Shown here one piece after another: positions 33,624 to 43,210 of a DNA stretch of 64,000 nucleotides. This stretch comes from JAWKWH01 sp963669455. Lineage in GTDB: Bacteria; Pseudomonadota; Alphaproteobacteria; Rhizobiales; Rhizobiaceae. The stretch is taken from contig OY770026.1 of assembly GCA_963669455.1 (NCBI GenBank), positions 3,853,026 through 3,917,025 of the forward strand. Reading direction: 5' to 3'. Positions within the stretch are counted from its first letter, which is position 1. The number at the start of each line of letters is the position of its first letter. Under the pieces are notes generated by a model, which ran no database searches, was not told the DNA's origin, and worked only from the letters and a program-made list of their open reading frames with translations. The position numbers and the translations under genes were made by a program.

Positions 33624-33663
33624 CTGGCCTGTAGCCAATGGCTGAGGAAATTATTTTACTTTG

Positions 33664-33699
33664 AATATTGACGTTTACGCAAACGTCAATATTTATAAC
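33664..33699 (+). promoter_or_regulatory. MerR-type promoter with operator in a 20-base spacer
   Basis: A perfect inverted repeat with 13-base arms (33664-33676 and 33681-33693) and a 4-base centre is visible; each arm contains TTGACGTTT or its complement. TTGACG (33668-33673) and TATAAC (33694-33699) are separated by 20 bases, the over-long spacing typical of promoters controlled by MerR proteins, and the palindrome is centred near the middle of that spacer. The acyl-CoA dehydrogenase start is 66 bases after the -10. Confidence 0.72.
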
Positions 33700-33764
33700 T
33701 TTCAATCAGGCAATCATCAGCCGACGGTAAACGCCAAGCTGGCCATTTCTTTGGAGGACCGAGA

Positions 33765-35561
33765 ATGCCAACCTATCAGGCCCCTGTTCAGGACACACTT
33801 TTCCTACTCAACGATGTTCTGGGTTACGAGCGTTACAGTAATCTTCCCGGATTTTCGGACGCGCCCTCTGATGTATTAGAGGCTATTCTCAAAGAAGGCG
33901 CCAAATTTTCCGAGAATGTACTGCATCCGCTAAACCGGATCGGCGACGAACAGGGCTGCACCCGCCATGAAGACGCATCGGTGACAACGCCGGAGGGTTT
34001 TAAAGACGCCTACGACCAATATCGCGAAAACGGCTGGATGGGTCTGGCGGTCCCGGAAGAGTTCGGCGGGCAAGGCCTGCCTTATGCGGTCCACACAGCG
34101 GTGGCCGAATATATGATTTCGGCCAATCTGGCACTGATGATGTATCCGGGCCTTACCCAAGGGGCCATTGCGGCTATCATCGTGCATGGCAGTGACGAGT
34201 TGAAACAGACATGGCTTCCCAAAATGGTTGAGGGAACATGGACCGGGACGATGAACCTGACAGAACCGCATTGCGGCACCGATCTTGGTTTGTTGCGCAC
34301 AAAAGCGGTTCCTGCCGGCGATGGTTCCTACAAAGTTTCGGGCCAGAAGATTTTCATATCGGCCGGCGAACATGATATGTCCGAAAATATCATCCATTTG
34401 GTTCTGGCGCGCATTGAGGGCGCGCCTGAGGGGACAAAAGGCATTTCCTTGTTTGTCGTGCCTAAATTTGTCCTTGACGGCCAGGGCGAGCCCGGCGGCA
34501 GAAACGGCGCATCGTGCGGCTCCATTGAAGAAAAAATGGGCATACACGGCAACGCGACGTGCGTGATGAATTACGACGATGCGACCGGCTATCTGCTTGG
34601 CGAAGAAAATGGCGGCCTGAAAGCGATGTTCACGATGATGAACGAAGCACGCCTCGGCGTCGGGATACAAGGTCTTGCGATGTCAGAAGCCGCCTACCAA
34701 AATGCCGTGACTTATGCGCGTGAGCGGCTACAGGGGCGGTCCATTTCCGGGGTCAAAGAGCCTGAAAAGAAAGCCGATCCGATTATCGTTCATCCAGATG
34801 TCAGGCGGGTATTGATGACGCTTCGCGCCTTCAACGAGGCGGGCCGGGCGTTGGTCTTGTGGGCGGCACTAAAATCAGACTTGGCGCATCGCTCCGGTGA
34901 TGCGGGCGAGAGCGAAACCGCTTTGGACTTCATGGGTCTCTTGACCCCGATTATCAAAGGCGTTCTCACCGACAAGGGGTTTGATAACACCGTGATGGCG
35001 CAGCAGATGTATGGTGGACACGGCTATATAGAAGAATGGGGCATGAGCCAATATGTCCGGGATGCCCGCATTACAATGATCTATGAAGGGGCAAACGGCA
35101 TACAGGCACTTGACCTGGTCGGCCGTAAACTCGCCGCCAATGGCGGCCGCGCCGTCACAGCCTTCTTTAAGGAGGTCGGCGATTTTTGCGAGGAAAATCG
35201 CTCCGACGAAAAACTTGCTCCTTATACTAAAGCGTTGAAAAAGGGGCTAAACGACCTTCAAGCGGCGACAATGTGGTTCATGCAAAATGCGATGAAAAAA
35301 CCAGACAATGCTGGCGCCGGATCAACAGACTATATGCACCTCTTCGGCCTAGTGGCATTGGGCTATATGTGGGGTCTAATGGCAAAGGCCGCAAATGATA
35401 AGATCGCAGCGAATGCCGATGGTGCTCAGGGTTTTTATGAAAACAAGCTCGTTACCGCGACATTCTATATGGAGCGAATGATGCCGGAAACGACAGCGCA
35501 TCTTACCAGGATCCAGTCTGGTTCAGATTCAATGATGGCGCTCTCAGCTGAAGCGTTCTAG
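33765..35561 (+). CDS. Acyl-CoA dehydrogenase, long form with extra C-terminal domain
   Basis: A 598-residue FAD enzyme introducing the alpha,beta double bond in acyl-CoA, with electrons passing to ETF. The N-terminal MPTYQAPVQDTLFLLNDVLGY extension and the C-terminal domain after residue 460 define the 'acyl-CoA dehydrogenase C-terminal domain-containing' group, in contrast to the 390-residue type next door. The FAD/substrate block MNLTEPHCGTDLG is near residue 165 and the IYEGANGIQALD block, with the Glu region, is near residue 445. GGAGG precedes the ATG. First structural gene of the beta-oxidation block. Confidence 0.95.
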   Translation: MPTYQAPVQDTLFLLNDVLGYERYSNLPGFSDAPSDVLEAILKEGAKFSENVLHPLNRIGDEQGCTRHEDASVTTPEGFKDAYDQYRENGWMGLAVPEEFGGQGLPYAVHTAVAEYMISANLALMMYPGLTQGAIAAIIVHGSDELKQTWLPKMVEGTWTGTMNLTEPHCGTDLGLLRTKAVPAGDGSYKVSGQKIFISAGEHDMSENIIHLVLARIEGAPEGTKGISLFVVPKFVLDGQGEPGGRNGASCGSIEEKMGIHGNATCVMNYDDATGYLLGEENGGLKAMFTMMNEARLGVGIQGLAMSEAAYQNAVTYARERLQGRSISGVKEPEKKADPIIVHPDVRRVLMTLRAFNEAGRALVLWAALKSDLAHRSGDAGESETALDFMGLLTPIIKGVLTDKGFDNTVMAQQMYGGHGYIEEWGMSQYVRDARITMIYEGANGIQALDLVGRKLAANGGRAVTAFFKEVGDFCEENRSDEKLAPYTKALKKGLNDLQAATMWFMQNAMKKPDNAGAGSTDYMHLFGLVALGYMWGLMAKAANDKIAANADGAQGFYENKLVTATFYMERMMPETTAHLTRIQSGSDSMMALSAEAF

Positions 35562-35608
35562 TTTTTCATTCAAACAATCAACAACCGACAAAGGGTTAGA
35601 CAAACATA

Positions 35609-36781
35609 ATGCCAATCTCTCCGTCGGACGTTTTGGATCTTCCTTCTCCCTCGTGGGTGGACGACGAACTCGTCATGCTCGCCGATATGAGCCGGAAGTT
35701 TTTCGAGGGGGAAGTCGCCAAGGACTATGAACGTTTTGAAGAACAGGAACAGGTTGACCGGTCGGTATGGGAAAATTCCGGCGCAGCAGGCCTGCTTTGC
35801 GCCTCTATGCCGGAGGAATATGGTGGTGCCGGCGGCAGCTATGCCCATGAAGCCGTTATCGCTGAAGCTTTGGGCCATGTGGGTGGAGATGGTTTTGGCC
35901 TGTGCCTGCACAACGCGATCGTTGCACCATACATCCTGCACTACGGTTCTGAAGATCAGAAGAAACGCTGGTTGCCGAGGATGGCGTCAGGCGAACTGAT
36001 CGGAGCCATTGCAATGACAGAGCCCGGTGCGGGGTCGGATTTGCAAGGGGTGAAGACCACCGCCGTAAGAGATGGAAACCATTTCGTCATTAATGGTTCA
36101 AAAACATTCATCACCAACGGCCAGCATGCCAATTTGATTGTCGTCGTTGCCAAAACTGATCCGGCCGCCGGTGCAAAGGGTACGTCGCTGATGATCGTAG
36201 AAACCGATGAAGTGGAAGGGTTTGAACGCGGCCGCAATCTGGACAAGATAGGCTTGAAGTCAAACGATACGTCCGAATTGTTCTTCAACAATGTCCGAAT
36301 CCCTACCTCCAACATGCTTGGGCACGAGGATGGACAAGGTTTTGTACAATTGATGGAACAGTTGCCACAGGAGCGGCTGTTGATCGCAAACCAGGCAATG
36401 GCAATGATCGAACGCGCACTGGCCGTCACGATCGACTACGTCAAGGAACGCAAAGCTTTCGGAAAAGCTATTATCGAATTTCAGAATACACAGTTCAAAC
36501 TTGCCGAATTGAAGTCGGAAGCGACGATGCTGAAAGCCTTCCTCAATACCTGCATCGAACAGCACCTGAACAGGCGATTGACAACAACGACCGCATCGAT
36601 GGCGAAATATCTGTCATCCGACCTCCAATGCAAGATTGTCGATGAATGCCTGCAGTTGCATGGCGGCTATGGTTACATGAATGAATATCCAATCGCGCGT
36701 ATGTTCCGCGACGCCCGGGTACAACGCATATACGGCGGCACCAATGAGATCATGAAACTCATGATCGCCAGAAGCCTCTAG
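35609..36781 (+). CDS. Acyl-CoA dehydrogenase
   Basis: A 390-residue acyl-CoA dehydrogenase of the standard three-domain form. The FAD-binding signature AIAMTEPGAGSDLQGVKTTA is near residues 130-149 and the C-terminal RIYGGTNEIMKLMIARSL block contains the catalytic-base Glu position typical of short- and medium-chain enzymes. The LHGGYGYMNEYPIAR segment is also diagnostic. It lies 47 bases after the long-form enzyme and 34 bases before a GST gene. Chain-length specificity cannot be told from sequence. Confidence 0.95.
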   Translation: MPISPSDVLDLPSPSWVDDELVMLADMSRKFFEGEVAKDYERFEEQEQVDRSVWENSGAAGLLCASMPEEYGGAGGSYAHEAVIAEALGHVGGDGFGLCLHNAIVAPYILHYGSEDQKKRWLPRMASGELIGAIAMTEPGAGSDLQGVKTTAVRDGNHFVINGSKTFITNGQHANLIVVVAKTDPAAGAKGTSLMIVETDEVEGFERGRNLDKIGLKSNDTSELFFNNVRIPTSNMLGHEDGQGFVQLMEQLPQERLLIANQAMAMIERALAVTIDYVKERKAFGKAIIEFQNTQFKLAELKSEATMLKAFLNTCIEQHLNRRLTTTTASMAKYLSSDLQCKIVDECLQLHGGYGYMNEYPIARMFRDARVQRIYGGTNEIMKLMIARSL

Positions 36782-36815
36782 GTCCTGTTGAGTATTCAAC
36801 AACAAAGGAAAGTAC

Positions 36816-37451
36816 ATGACTGAGTTTACGCTTTATTGCTTTTTAGAAAGCGGCAACGCCTACAAGGCGGCATTGCTGCTGGAGCTGTGCCAAGCGGATT
36901 GGGAACCAAAGAAGGTCGCCTTTTTTGCCGGTGAGACCCGAAGCTCAGAATATCGCGACATCAATGTGATGGGTGAAGTACCGGTGCTGGTCCATCACCT
37001 TAAAGAAGATGATCTGAGCATCAGCCAGTCAGGTGTCATTTTGACCCATCTGGCCAAGCATTTTGGAAAATTCGGTGCTGCAACCGAAGCGGAAGGTAGG
37101 GAAATTCTTCGGTGGATCCTGTTCGACAATCACAAGCTGACGGGAAGCCTGGCGACAGCCCGCTTTCGCTACCGATTCCTGAAGAAGCAGGATGATCCGG
37201 TCACGAAATTCTATCTTGCGCGCACTGAAAGCGCCTGGGAAATTCTTGACCAGCATCTGGCCGGCCGGGACTGGGTTGCCGCTGACAGGCCGACAATCGC
37301 CGATATTTCACTTTGCGGGTACCTGTTCTGGCCCGATCACATCGACGCGGACTGGTCTGGATACCCCAACATGACTGCATGGCTTGATCGCATCAAATCG
37401 CTTCCCGGCTGGAAGGCGCCGGAAGAGCTGATGCCCTCGGGCATGAACTGA
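36816..37451 (+). CDS. Glutathione S-transferase family protein
   Basis: A 211-residue protein with an N-terminal thioredoxin-like domain (MTEFTLYCFLESGNAYKAAL, then GEVPVLVHH with the cis-Pro near residue 54) and an all-helical C-terminal domain with DISLCGYLFW near residue 165. The conserved Ser/Asn in ESGNAYK probably replaces the catalytic Tyr/Ser of other classes. Its place between an acyl-CoA dehydrogenase and a thiolase gene suggests a role in the same operon, such as handling of reactive enals, but this is inference. Confidence 0.92.
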   Translation: MTEFTLYCFLESGNAYKAALLLELCQADWEPKKVAFFAGETRSSEYRDINVMGEVPVLVHHLKEDDLSISQSGVILTHLAKHFGKFGAATEAEGREILRWILFDNHKLTGSLATARFRYRFLKKQDDPVTKFYLARTESAWEILDQHLAGRDWVAADRPTIADISLCGYLFWPDHIDADWSGYPNMTAWLDRIKSLPGWKAPEELMPSGMN

Positions 37452-37502
37452 ATAAAGACTACTTGCCGCGATTGCGGTGCGAAATCAAAAAGGAGATGCA
37501 CT

Positions 37503-38711
37503 ATGGCCGATGCTTTCATCTATGATGCGGTTCGCACGCCGCGCGGGCGCGGAAAAAAAGACGGTTCCCTTCACGAAGTTCCAACGGCCAGGCTCGGTGC
37601 GAAAGTGCTTGAGGCGGTTCGTGATCGCAACGGGCTGGATACCGGCACCGTCGATGACATCGTTTTTGGTTGCGTCGACCCGGTAGGTGAAGCCGGTGGT
37701 GTCGTGCCCCGGGCATCCGCCTTTGAAGCCGGGTACGACATGAAGGCTCCTGGTGTTCAGATTTCACGTTTCTGCGCTTCCGGGTTAGATGCGATCAATC
37801 TTGGTGCGGCCAAAATTGCACAAGGCGCAGACGATATCGTTATTGCTGGCGGCGTCGAATCAATGTCGCGTGTCGGTTTAGGAGCCTCCGGCAGCGCCTG
37901 GGCGATGGATCCTTCCGTCGGCCTGCCGGGATGGTTCGTGCCGCAGGGGATTTCCGCCGACCTCATTGCTTCAAAGCATGGATTTTCACGCGATGATGTC
38001 GATGCTTATGCGGTGGAAAGTCAAAAACGCGCCGACAAGGCTTGGAAAAGTGGCTATTTCAAGAATTCCGTTATCGAGATACGAGACCAGAACGGAATGA
38101 CCATTCTGGACCATGACGAGCATATGAGGCCCGGAACCAACATGCAGTCGCTCGCCTCTCTCAATCCATCCTTCACGATGATGGGTGAAATGGGCGGTTT
38201 CGATGCAGTTTCTGTACAACGCTATCCAGAACTGGAAGCCGTAAACCATGTCCATCATGCTGGTAATTCATCGGGCATTGTCGACGGGGCTGCAGCCGTT
38301 CTGCTCGGGTCAAAACGGGGCGGCAAGTCGATGGGCCTGACGCCCCGCGCCAAGATCCGCGCGTTCTCCAACATCGGTTCCGAGCCAGCGATCATGTTGA
38401 CCGGGCCGGTGGACGTGACTGAAAAACTGCTCAAACGTGCGAAGATGAAGCTTGAGGATATCGACCTGTTCGAGTTGAACGAAGCCTTCGCATCCGTCGT
38501 ATTGCGTTACATGCAGGCCTTTGACATTTCGCATGACCGGATCAACGTTAACGGCGGTGCGATTGCCATGGGGCATCCGCTTGGCGCTACCGGTGCCATG
38601 GTTTTCGGGACGGTTCTTGATGAGCTGGAGCGCCGTGACCTCAACACGGCACTGGTAACGCTTTGTATCGGCGCGGGCATGGGCACGGCGACGATTATCG
38701 AGCGGGTGTGA
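37503..38711 (+). CDS. fadA: Acetyl-CoA C-acyltransferase (3-ketoacyl-CoA thiolase)
   Basis: A 402-residue thiolase that cleaves 3-ketoacyl-CoA to acetyl-CoA and a shortened acyl-CoA. The nucleophilic Cys is in SRFCASGLDAI near residue 95, the His is in GGAIAMGHPLGATGA near residue 357, and the second active-site Cys is in TLCIGAGMG near residue 387. The N terminus FIYDAVRTPRGRGKKDGSLHEV is typical of the FadA-like degradative thiolases paired with FadB. The FadB-type gene follows 96 bases later. Confidence 0.95.
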   Translation: MADAFIYDAVRTPRGRGKKDGSLHEVPTARLGAKVLEAVRDRNGLDTGTVDDIVFGCVDPVGEAGGVVPRASAFEAGYDMKAPGVQISRFCASGLDAINLGAAKIAQGADDIVIAGGVESMSRVGLGASGSAWAMDPSVGLPGWFVPQGISADLIASKHGFSRDDVDAYAVESQKRADKAWKSGYFKNSVIEIRDQNGMTILDHDEHMRPGTNMQSLASLNPSFTMMGEMGGFDAVSVQRYPELEAVNHVHHAGNSSGIVDGAAAVLLGSKRGGKSMGLTPRAKIRAFSNIGSEPAIMLTGPVDVTEKLLKRAKMKLEDIDLFELNEAFASVVLRYMQAFDISHDRINVNGGAIAMGHPLGATGAMVFGTVLDELERRDLNTALVTLCIGAGMGTATIIERV

Positions 38712-38807
38712 CGAGGGCCGGTTGCGTGGATGACACCGCTCCACCCTCACCTGACATCAGGGCTCGCTTCCACAGCTGAGCATAATTCAAGATACGGGAA
38801 CGCAAAG

Positions 38808-41030
38808 ATGAGCAGTTACAAGAATTTCACCGTTGAGACCGACAATGATGGTGTCGCCCTGGTTACCTGGGATTCACCGGAAAAATCAATGAATGTCTTC
38901 ACCGGGGAGGTCATGGATGAGATCGACCGGATCATCGATCAGGTTGTTGCCGATGACAACATCAAAGGCGCAGTCATCACATCAGGCAAGAGCACATTTT
39001 CCGGCGGAGCTGACCTGACCATGCTGAGCGGCATGTTTGAAACCGTCGAGAAGGAGCGCGCAAAGAACCCGAAAAAGGCCGTCAAAATGCTGTTTGACGG
39101 CGCCGGACGCATGTCCTGGCTGTGGCGCAAGCTTGAAACCTGCGGCAAGCCGTGGGTCGCTGCGATCAACGGTACCTGTATGGGCGGCGCGTTCGAATTA
39201 TCACTCGCCTGCCATGCCCGCATCGCTGCGGACAGCGACAGGGTCAAGATGGGCTTGCCCGAGGTGAAGGTCGGCATTTTCCCCGGCGCCGGCGGCACAC
39301 AGCGGGTACCACGTATGGCGGACACGCAAGCGGCCCTGCAGATGCTGACGACAGGCCAAACGCTGGTTCCCAAAAAGGCCAAATCAATGGGCCTGATCAA
39401 CGAGATTGTTCCAGCTGACCAGCTGATCGACACAGCAAAACAAATGATTCGTGACGGCCTTGATCCGGAGCAACCCTGGGACAAAAAGGGTTTTAAGGCA
39501 CCTGGCGGCAAGGTTTATTCGCCTGCAGGCGCCAATCTATGGCCGGCCGCGACGGCGATCCTGCGCCGGGAAACTTATGGCAACTATCCAGCTGCCATCG
39601 CGATCGTTAAATGCGTACATGAAGGATTGCAGTTGCCGATGGATACGGGGCTGCTGGTTGAGCAACGCTATTTTACCGAAATACTGCAAACCACCGAAGC
39701 ACGCATGATGGTCAGGTCGTTGTTCGTCTCGTTGCAGGAAATCAACAAGGGCGCGAGGCGGCCGGCTGGCATCGAACCAACCAAGTTCTCGAAAATTGGT
39801 GTGGTTGGCGCAGGTTTCATGGGTGCCGGTATTGCCTATGTGACGGCGAAGGCGGGCATTCCTGTCATGCTGCTTGATCGCGATTTGGAGGCTGCCACCA
39901 AGGGTAAGGCGCATTCCAAAAAACTGATGGATGGCCTGATCAAAAAGGGCCGGGCCACGCAAACTGACAGCGATACGCTGCTGTCGCTTATCACCCCGAC
40001 TGCCAGTTACGATGATCTCGACGGCTGCGATCTGGTGATTGAGGCGGTGTTTGAGGATTCTGAGATCAAAAAAGCCGTTACCGAAAGCTCGGAAGCCGTG
40101 TTGTCGAAGGATGCAATTTTTGCTTCGAACACGTCGACCATTCCGATCACCGGTTTAGCCAAAAACTCAAAACGCCCGAAAAATTTCATCGGCGTTCACT
40201 TCTTCTCCCCCGTCGACCGCATGATGCTGGTCGAAATTATTCTCGGGAAGAAGACCGAGGACAAGGCTTTGGCCGTGGCCATCGACTATGTTCGTGCGAT
40301 CAGGAAAACGCCGGTCGTGGTCAACGACACAAGAGGGTTTTATGTAAACCGTTGTGTGCTGCGCTATATGTCGGAGGCCTATAACATGCTGGTCGAAGGC
40401 GTACCGGCGGCGATGATCGAGAATTCAGCCAAAATGGCGGGAATGCCGATCGGCCCACTTGCTCTCAATGACGAAACCGCCGTCGACCTGTCACAAAAAA
40501 TCATGCGCCAGACCATCAGGGATATTGGCGAGAATGCTATCGATGCGGAGCATATGGCCCTGGTCGACACAATGGTCGACAAGCATGGGCGCCTTGGCCG
40601 CAAAAACGGCAAGGGTTTTTATGACTATCCTGCAAAACCGGCCAAAAAACACCTTTGGCCAGGTCTTGCGGATCTCCATCCTCAGCAAGACCCTGATATG
40701 ATCAATGTCGAGGAGCTCAAACAACGCTTTCTGGTTACGATCGCACTGGAAGCGGCTCGCGTGATGGAGGAGGGAATCGTCACCGATCCCCGTGAAGCCG
40801 ATGTTGGCTCCATTCTGGCCTTCGGCTTTGCCCCCTACACCGGCGGAGTGTTGTCCTACATAGACGGCATGGGTGCGGCGGCATTTGTCGATTTGTCAAA
40901 ACGGTTACACAAGAAGTATGGCAAACAGTTCAAGGCGCCGAAACTTCTGGTCGACATGGCGGCCAAGAACGAGACGTTTTACCAGCGCTTCAACCCCTAT
41001 CAAGGTGGCGCAGGTCAAGAGGCGGCCTGA
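38808..41030 (+). CDS. fadJ: Bifunctional enoyl-CoA hydratase/3-hydroxyacyl-CoA dehydrogenase
   Basis: A 740-residue multifunctional enzyme of FadB/FadJ type. Residues about 1-330 form the crotonase domain (GGADLTM and CMGGAFELSLACH give the oxyanion hole), and residues about 345-720 form the NAD-dependent dehydrogenase (GVVGAGFMGAGIAYV near 349, VHFFSPVDRM near 462). The start at 38808 (MSSYKNFTVETDNDG) is the family-like N terminus; the frame stays open 26 codons upstream. With the thiolase gene it completes a beta-oxidation cycle. A strong terminator follows. Confidence 0.95.
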   Translation: MSSYKNFTVETDNDGVALVTWDSPEKSMNVFTGEVMDEIDRIIDQVVADDNIKGAVITSGKSTFSGGADLTMLSGMFETVEKERAKNPKKAVKMLFDGAGRMSWLWRKLETCGKPWVAAINGTCMGGAFELSLACHARIAADSDRVKMGLPEVKVGIFPGAGGTQRVPRMADTQAALQMLTTGQTLVPKKAKSMGLINEIVPADQLIDTAKQMIRDGLDPEQPWDKKGFKAPGGKVYSPAGANLWPAATAILRRETYGNYPAAIAIVKCVHEGLQLPMDTGLLVEQRYFTEILQTTEARMMVRSLFVSLQEINKGARRPAGIEPTKFSKIGVVGAGFMGAGIAYVTAKAGIPVMLLDRDLEAATKGKAHSKKLMDGLIKKGRATQTDSDTLLSLITPTASYDDLDGCDLVIEAVFEDSEIKKAVTESSEAVLSKDAIFASNTSTIPITGLAKNSKRPKNFIGVHFFSPVDRMMLVEIILGKKTEDKALAVAIDYVRAIRKTPVVVNDTRGFYVNRCVLRYMSEAYNMLVEGVPAAMIENSAKMAGMPIGPLALNDETAVDLSQKIMRQTIRDIGENAIDAEHMALVDTMVDKHGRLGRKNGKGFYDYPAKPAKKHLWPGLADLHPQQDPDMINVEELKQRFLVTIALEAARVMEEGIVTDPREADVGSILAFGFAPYTGGVLSYIDGMGAAAFVDLSKRLHKKYGKQFKAPKLLVDMAAKNETFYQRFNPYQGGAGQEAA

Positions 41031-41047
41031 TCGACTGGTTCGAACTC

Positions 41048-41073
41048 AAACCCCGGCCCAGGCCGGGGTTTTT
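41048..41073 (+). terminator. Rho-independent terminator of the beta-oxidation block
   Basis: AAACCCCGG (41048-41056) pairs with CCGGGGTTT (41063-41071) and the stem is followed by T residues. It lies 18 bases past the fadJ stop and should end the operon before the thioesterase gene. Confidence 0.92.
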
Positions 41074-41154
41074 ATTTGTTCCAACAAAGGCACCGGGAAT
41101 ACATAAACACGATCAAATTTGGTATTTTTTGCTGAAATCACCGGAGTATGAGCG

Positions 41155-41712
41155 ATGTATGTTTGGGGCCGACTAATGCGTATCGCCTTGACCCAAAAGC
41201 GCCGGGGACCTTTTCGCGCCGGCGACAAAAGCCGGCTGCGATTTCGTTGCCTTCCCACCGATATCGATCCAAACATGCATCTGAACAACGCCCGTTATAT
41301 GATGCTGGCCGATATAGGCCGCCTTGATATTTTTCTCCGGTCCGGCCTGCTCGGACTTGCACGGAAAAACAACTGGGGACCGATGATGGGCGGCGTGCAA
41401 TCAGTTTATGTTCGAGAAATTAAGCTGTGGCGCGCCTTCAACGTCGTGACCACCATGGATACATGGAAGGGAACCCAGGTACTTGGGCGGCATCATTTTG
41501 TTCTAGATGACGGCTCCACGGCAGCAACGTTGATGACCACTGCTGGCGTCTACGACTTCGCCAACCGGCGTTTCCTTGATATCGAGGAGGTCGTTTCCGC
41601 GCTGGGTCAGCAGATCAACGCCCGTCCACTTGACGAGGTAGAGACGGTTTTCATGCGGTCACATAACGCATTGCGGCACCGGATCAAGCAAGGCCGGTCC
41701 AACCGGCAATAA
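41155..41712 (+). CDS. Thioesterase family (hotdog-fold) protein
   Basis: A 185-residue single-hotdog protein. The core DIDPNMHLNNARYMMLADIGRLDIF (about residues 39-63) carries the hotdog Asp/Asn helix found in THEM6-like acyl-CoA thioesterases and 4-hydroxybenzoyl-CoA-type enzymes. The ATG at 41155 has GGAG 9 bases upstream; a second start at 41176 (MRIALTQKRR) is possible. It stands after the beta-oxidation terminator and has its own promoter region. The substrate is unknown. Confidence 0.88.
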   Translation: MYVWGRLMRIALTQKRRGPFRAGDKSRLRFRCLPTDIDPNMHLNNARYMMLADIGRLDIFLRSGLLGLARKNNWGPMMGGVQSVYVREIKLWRAFNVVTTMDTWKGTQVLGRHHFVLDDGSTAATLMTTAGVYDFANRRFLDIEEVVSALGQQINARPLDEVETVFMRSHNALRHRIKQGRSNRQ

Positions 41713-41843
41713 TTTCTGCTTTTCGTAGGTACCGGCCAGTATCTATCGATTCTTCCAATCGGCATCACATTCAACGGGTGGACTCTGCGATAACCCGATA
41801 ATAATATCGCGAGGACTTTTTTCCTGTTAAAGCAGGTTTGATC

Positions 41844-42500
41844 ATGAGCCAACCATCCCATGATGAAGTATGGGCCGCCATTGATGCACTCGCCGCCCGG
41901 CATTCGTTGTCGGCATCCGGGCTTGCGAAACAGGCAGGCCTTGATTCAACAACTTTCAACAAGTCGAAGCGGCAATCTGCCAATGGACGGCCGCGCTGGC
42001 CATCGGTGGAATCAATCGTCAAGATCATTGATGCCACCAATTCAAAATTCAGCGAGTTCGCAGAGCTGGTGGAATTGAGTGTTCATGCAAATTCAGATGC
42101 TCTGCCGACAAACAGATCAACCGTTCCATTGGTCGGATTTGCACAGGCCGGCGCTGGAGGCTTTTTTGACGACGCCGGATTTCCCGCCGGTCAAGGGTGG
42201 GACAATGTTGATGTGCCGTCCAGCACCAAAGAGGGTACCTATGCCCTATCGGTTCAAGGTGACTCGATGATGCCGCTCTACCGGGATGGTGATGTTTTAG
42301 TCGTCGATCCCGAGATCACAACCCACAAGGGAGACCGCGTTGTGGTCAAAACGGGCGACGGCGAAATCATGGCAAAAATTTTGCTCAAGCGGACGTCCAA
42401 GCAGATCGAATTGTCATCACTCAACCCCGATCACCCCAACCGGATCTTTGCCGTAAACGAAATTGAATGGCTGGCCCGGATTGTTTGGGCAAGTCAATAG
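41844..42500 (+). CDS. S24-family (LexA-like) helix-turn-helix regulator
   Basis: A 218-residue regulator with an N-terminal helix-turn-helix (about residues 10-60, LAARHSLSASGLAKQAGLDS) and a C-terminal S24 peptidase-fold domain. The catalytic Ser is in VQGDSMMPLYRDGD near residue 135 and the general-base Lys in DRVVVKTGDGE near residue 168. An Ala-Gly pair in FAQAGAGG near residue 95 could be the self-cleavage site. The architecture resembles phage CI/LexA repressors, but no phage genes are nearby and similar stand-alone copies are usual in Hyphomicrobiales. The SNase-like gene starts 15 bases downstream. Confidence 0.88.
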   Translation: MSQPSHDEVWAAIDALAARHSLSASGLAKQAGLDSTTFNKSKRQSANGRPRWPSVESIVKIIDATNSKFSEFAELVELSVHANSDALPTNRSTVPLVGFAQAGAGGFFDDAGFPAGQGWDNVDVPSSTKEGTYALSVQGDSMMPLYRDGDVLVVDPEITTHKGDRVVVKTGDGEIMAKILLKRTSKQIELSSLNPDHPNRIFAVNEIEWLARIVWASQ

Positions 42501-42515
42501 CAAGCCCTGTCAGCA

Positions 42516-43202
42516 ATGCGGACGATCTTCATATTGATCGGCTTGTGTTTTGTTCTGGCCGCCGGATATTACGTGGCGGCCAATCAAAAAGAAGATGCTT
42601 CGGCTTCCAGCGAAATTCCATTGACGAACACGCAACAGGCGATTTTGGACCGGAAGGACGATGGTCAACCGGTCGAACGCACCGGGACTATGACGAACAA
42701 ACCCGACCGCATTGTTGGAGAACGCGTCATTGCGGTGCCGGAATTCCCATTTGAACTGCTGGAGCGCCTGCCAGACCGGGAACCTCTGAGCAAACCGATC
42801 GGTCGCGATAATGAGGAGACAGCTAGTACGCGCTTATTCCATAGGCCGATCGCCACCGCTGCCGGCATCGTTGATGCGCAAGGTCATCGTATCCACATTG
42901 CCGGGATCGAGCCCATCTTGCCTGATAAAGTCTGCGAGAATGAACAGGGCCGTTCCGGCCCCTGCGGCAAACGAGCACTGACTGCGTTTCGTGCCTGGCT
43001 GCGAGGCAGGGCTATCGAGTGCGATGTCGCCGGGTCATCTGCCGACGGCGTGATCGATGCACAATGCAGGCTCGGCGGCAAGGATGTCGCCAGCTGGCTT
43101 GTCAAAAATGGCTGGGCACGAGCCAGGCCCGGAACAATCTACGATGCGCTTGAAGTCAGAGCCCGAAAACAGAAGCTTGGAATCTTTGCATCCGTTCAAT
43201 AG
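42516..43202 (+). CDS. Thermonuclease-fold (SNase-like) secreted or membrane-anchored protein
   Basis: A 228-residue protein with an N-terminal hydrophobic segment (MRTIFILIGLCFVLAAGYYV) acting as signal or anchor. The SNase-like domain spans about residues 115-225: AQGHRIHIAGIEPILPD, then CGKRALTAFRAWLRG and NGWARARPG near the end. In nucleases of this fold catalytic Arg/Glu lie around these blocks, but the sequence is divergent and activity is uncertain. It starts 15 bases after the S24 regulator gene, so it may be under its control. The C terminus meets the LysRS gene convergently. Confidence 0.83.
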   Translation: MRTIFILIGLCFVLAAGYYVAANQKEDASASSEIPLTNTQQAILDRKDDGQPVERTGTMTNKPDRIVGERVIAVPEFPFELLERLPDREPLSKPIGRDNEETASTRLFHRPIATAAGIVDAQGHRIHIAGIEPILPDKVCENEQGRSGPCGKRALTAFRAWLRGRAIECDVAGSSADGVIDAQCRLGGKDVASWLVKNGWARARPGTIYDALEVRARKQKLGIFASVQ

Positions 43203-43210
43203 GCGGAAGT

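Noticed and set aside
41844..42500. S24-type repressor as a sign of a prophage
   Set aside because: Neighbouring genes are a thioesterase, an SNase-like protein and LysRS, with no phage structural or integrase genes.
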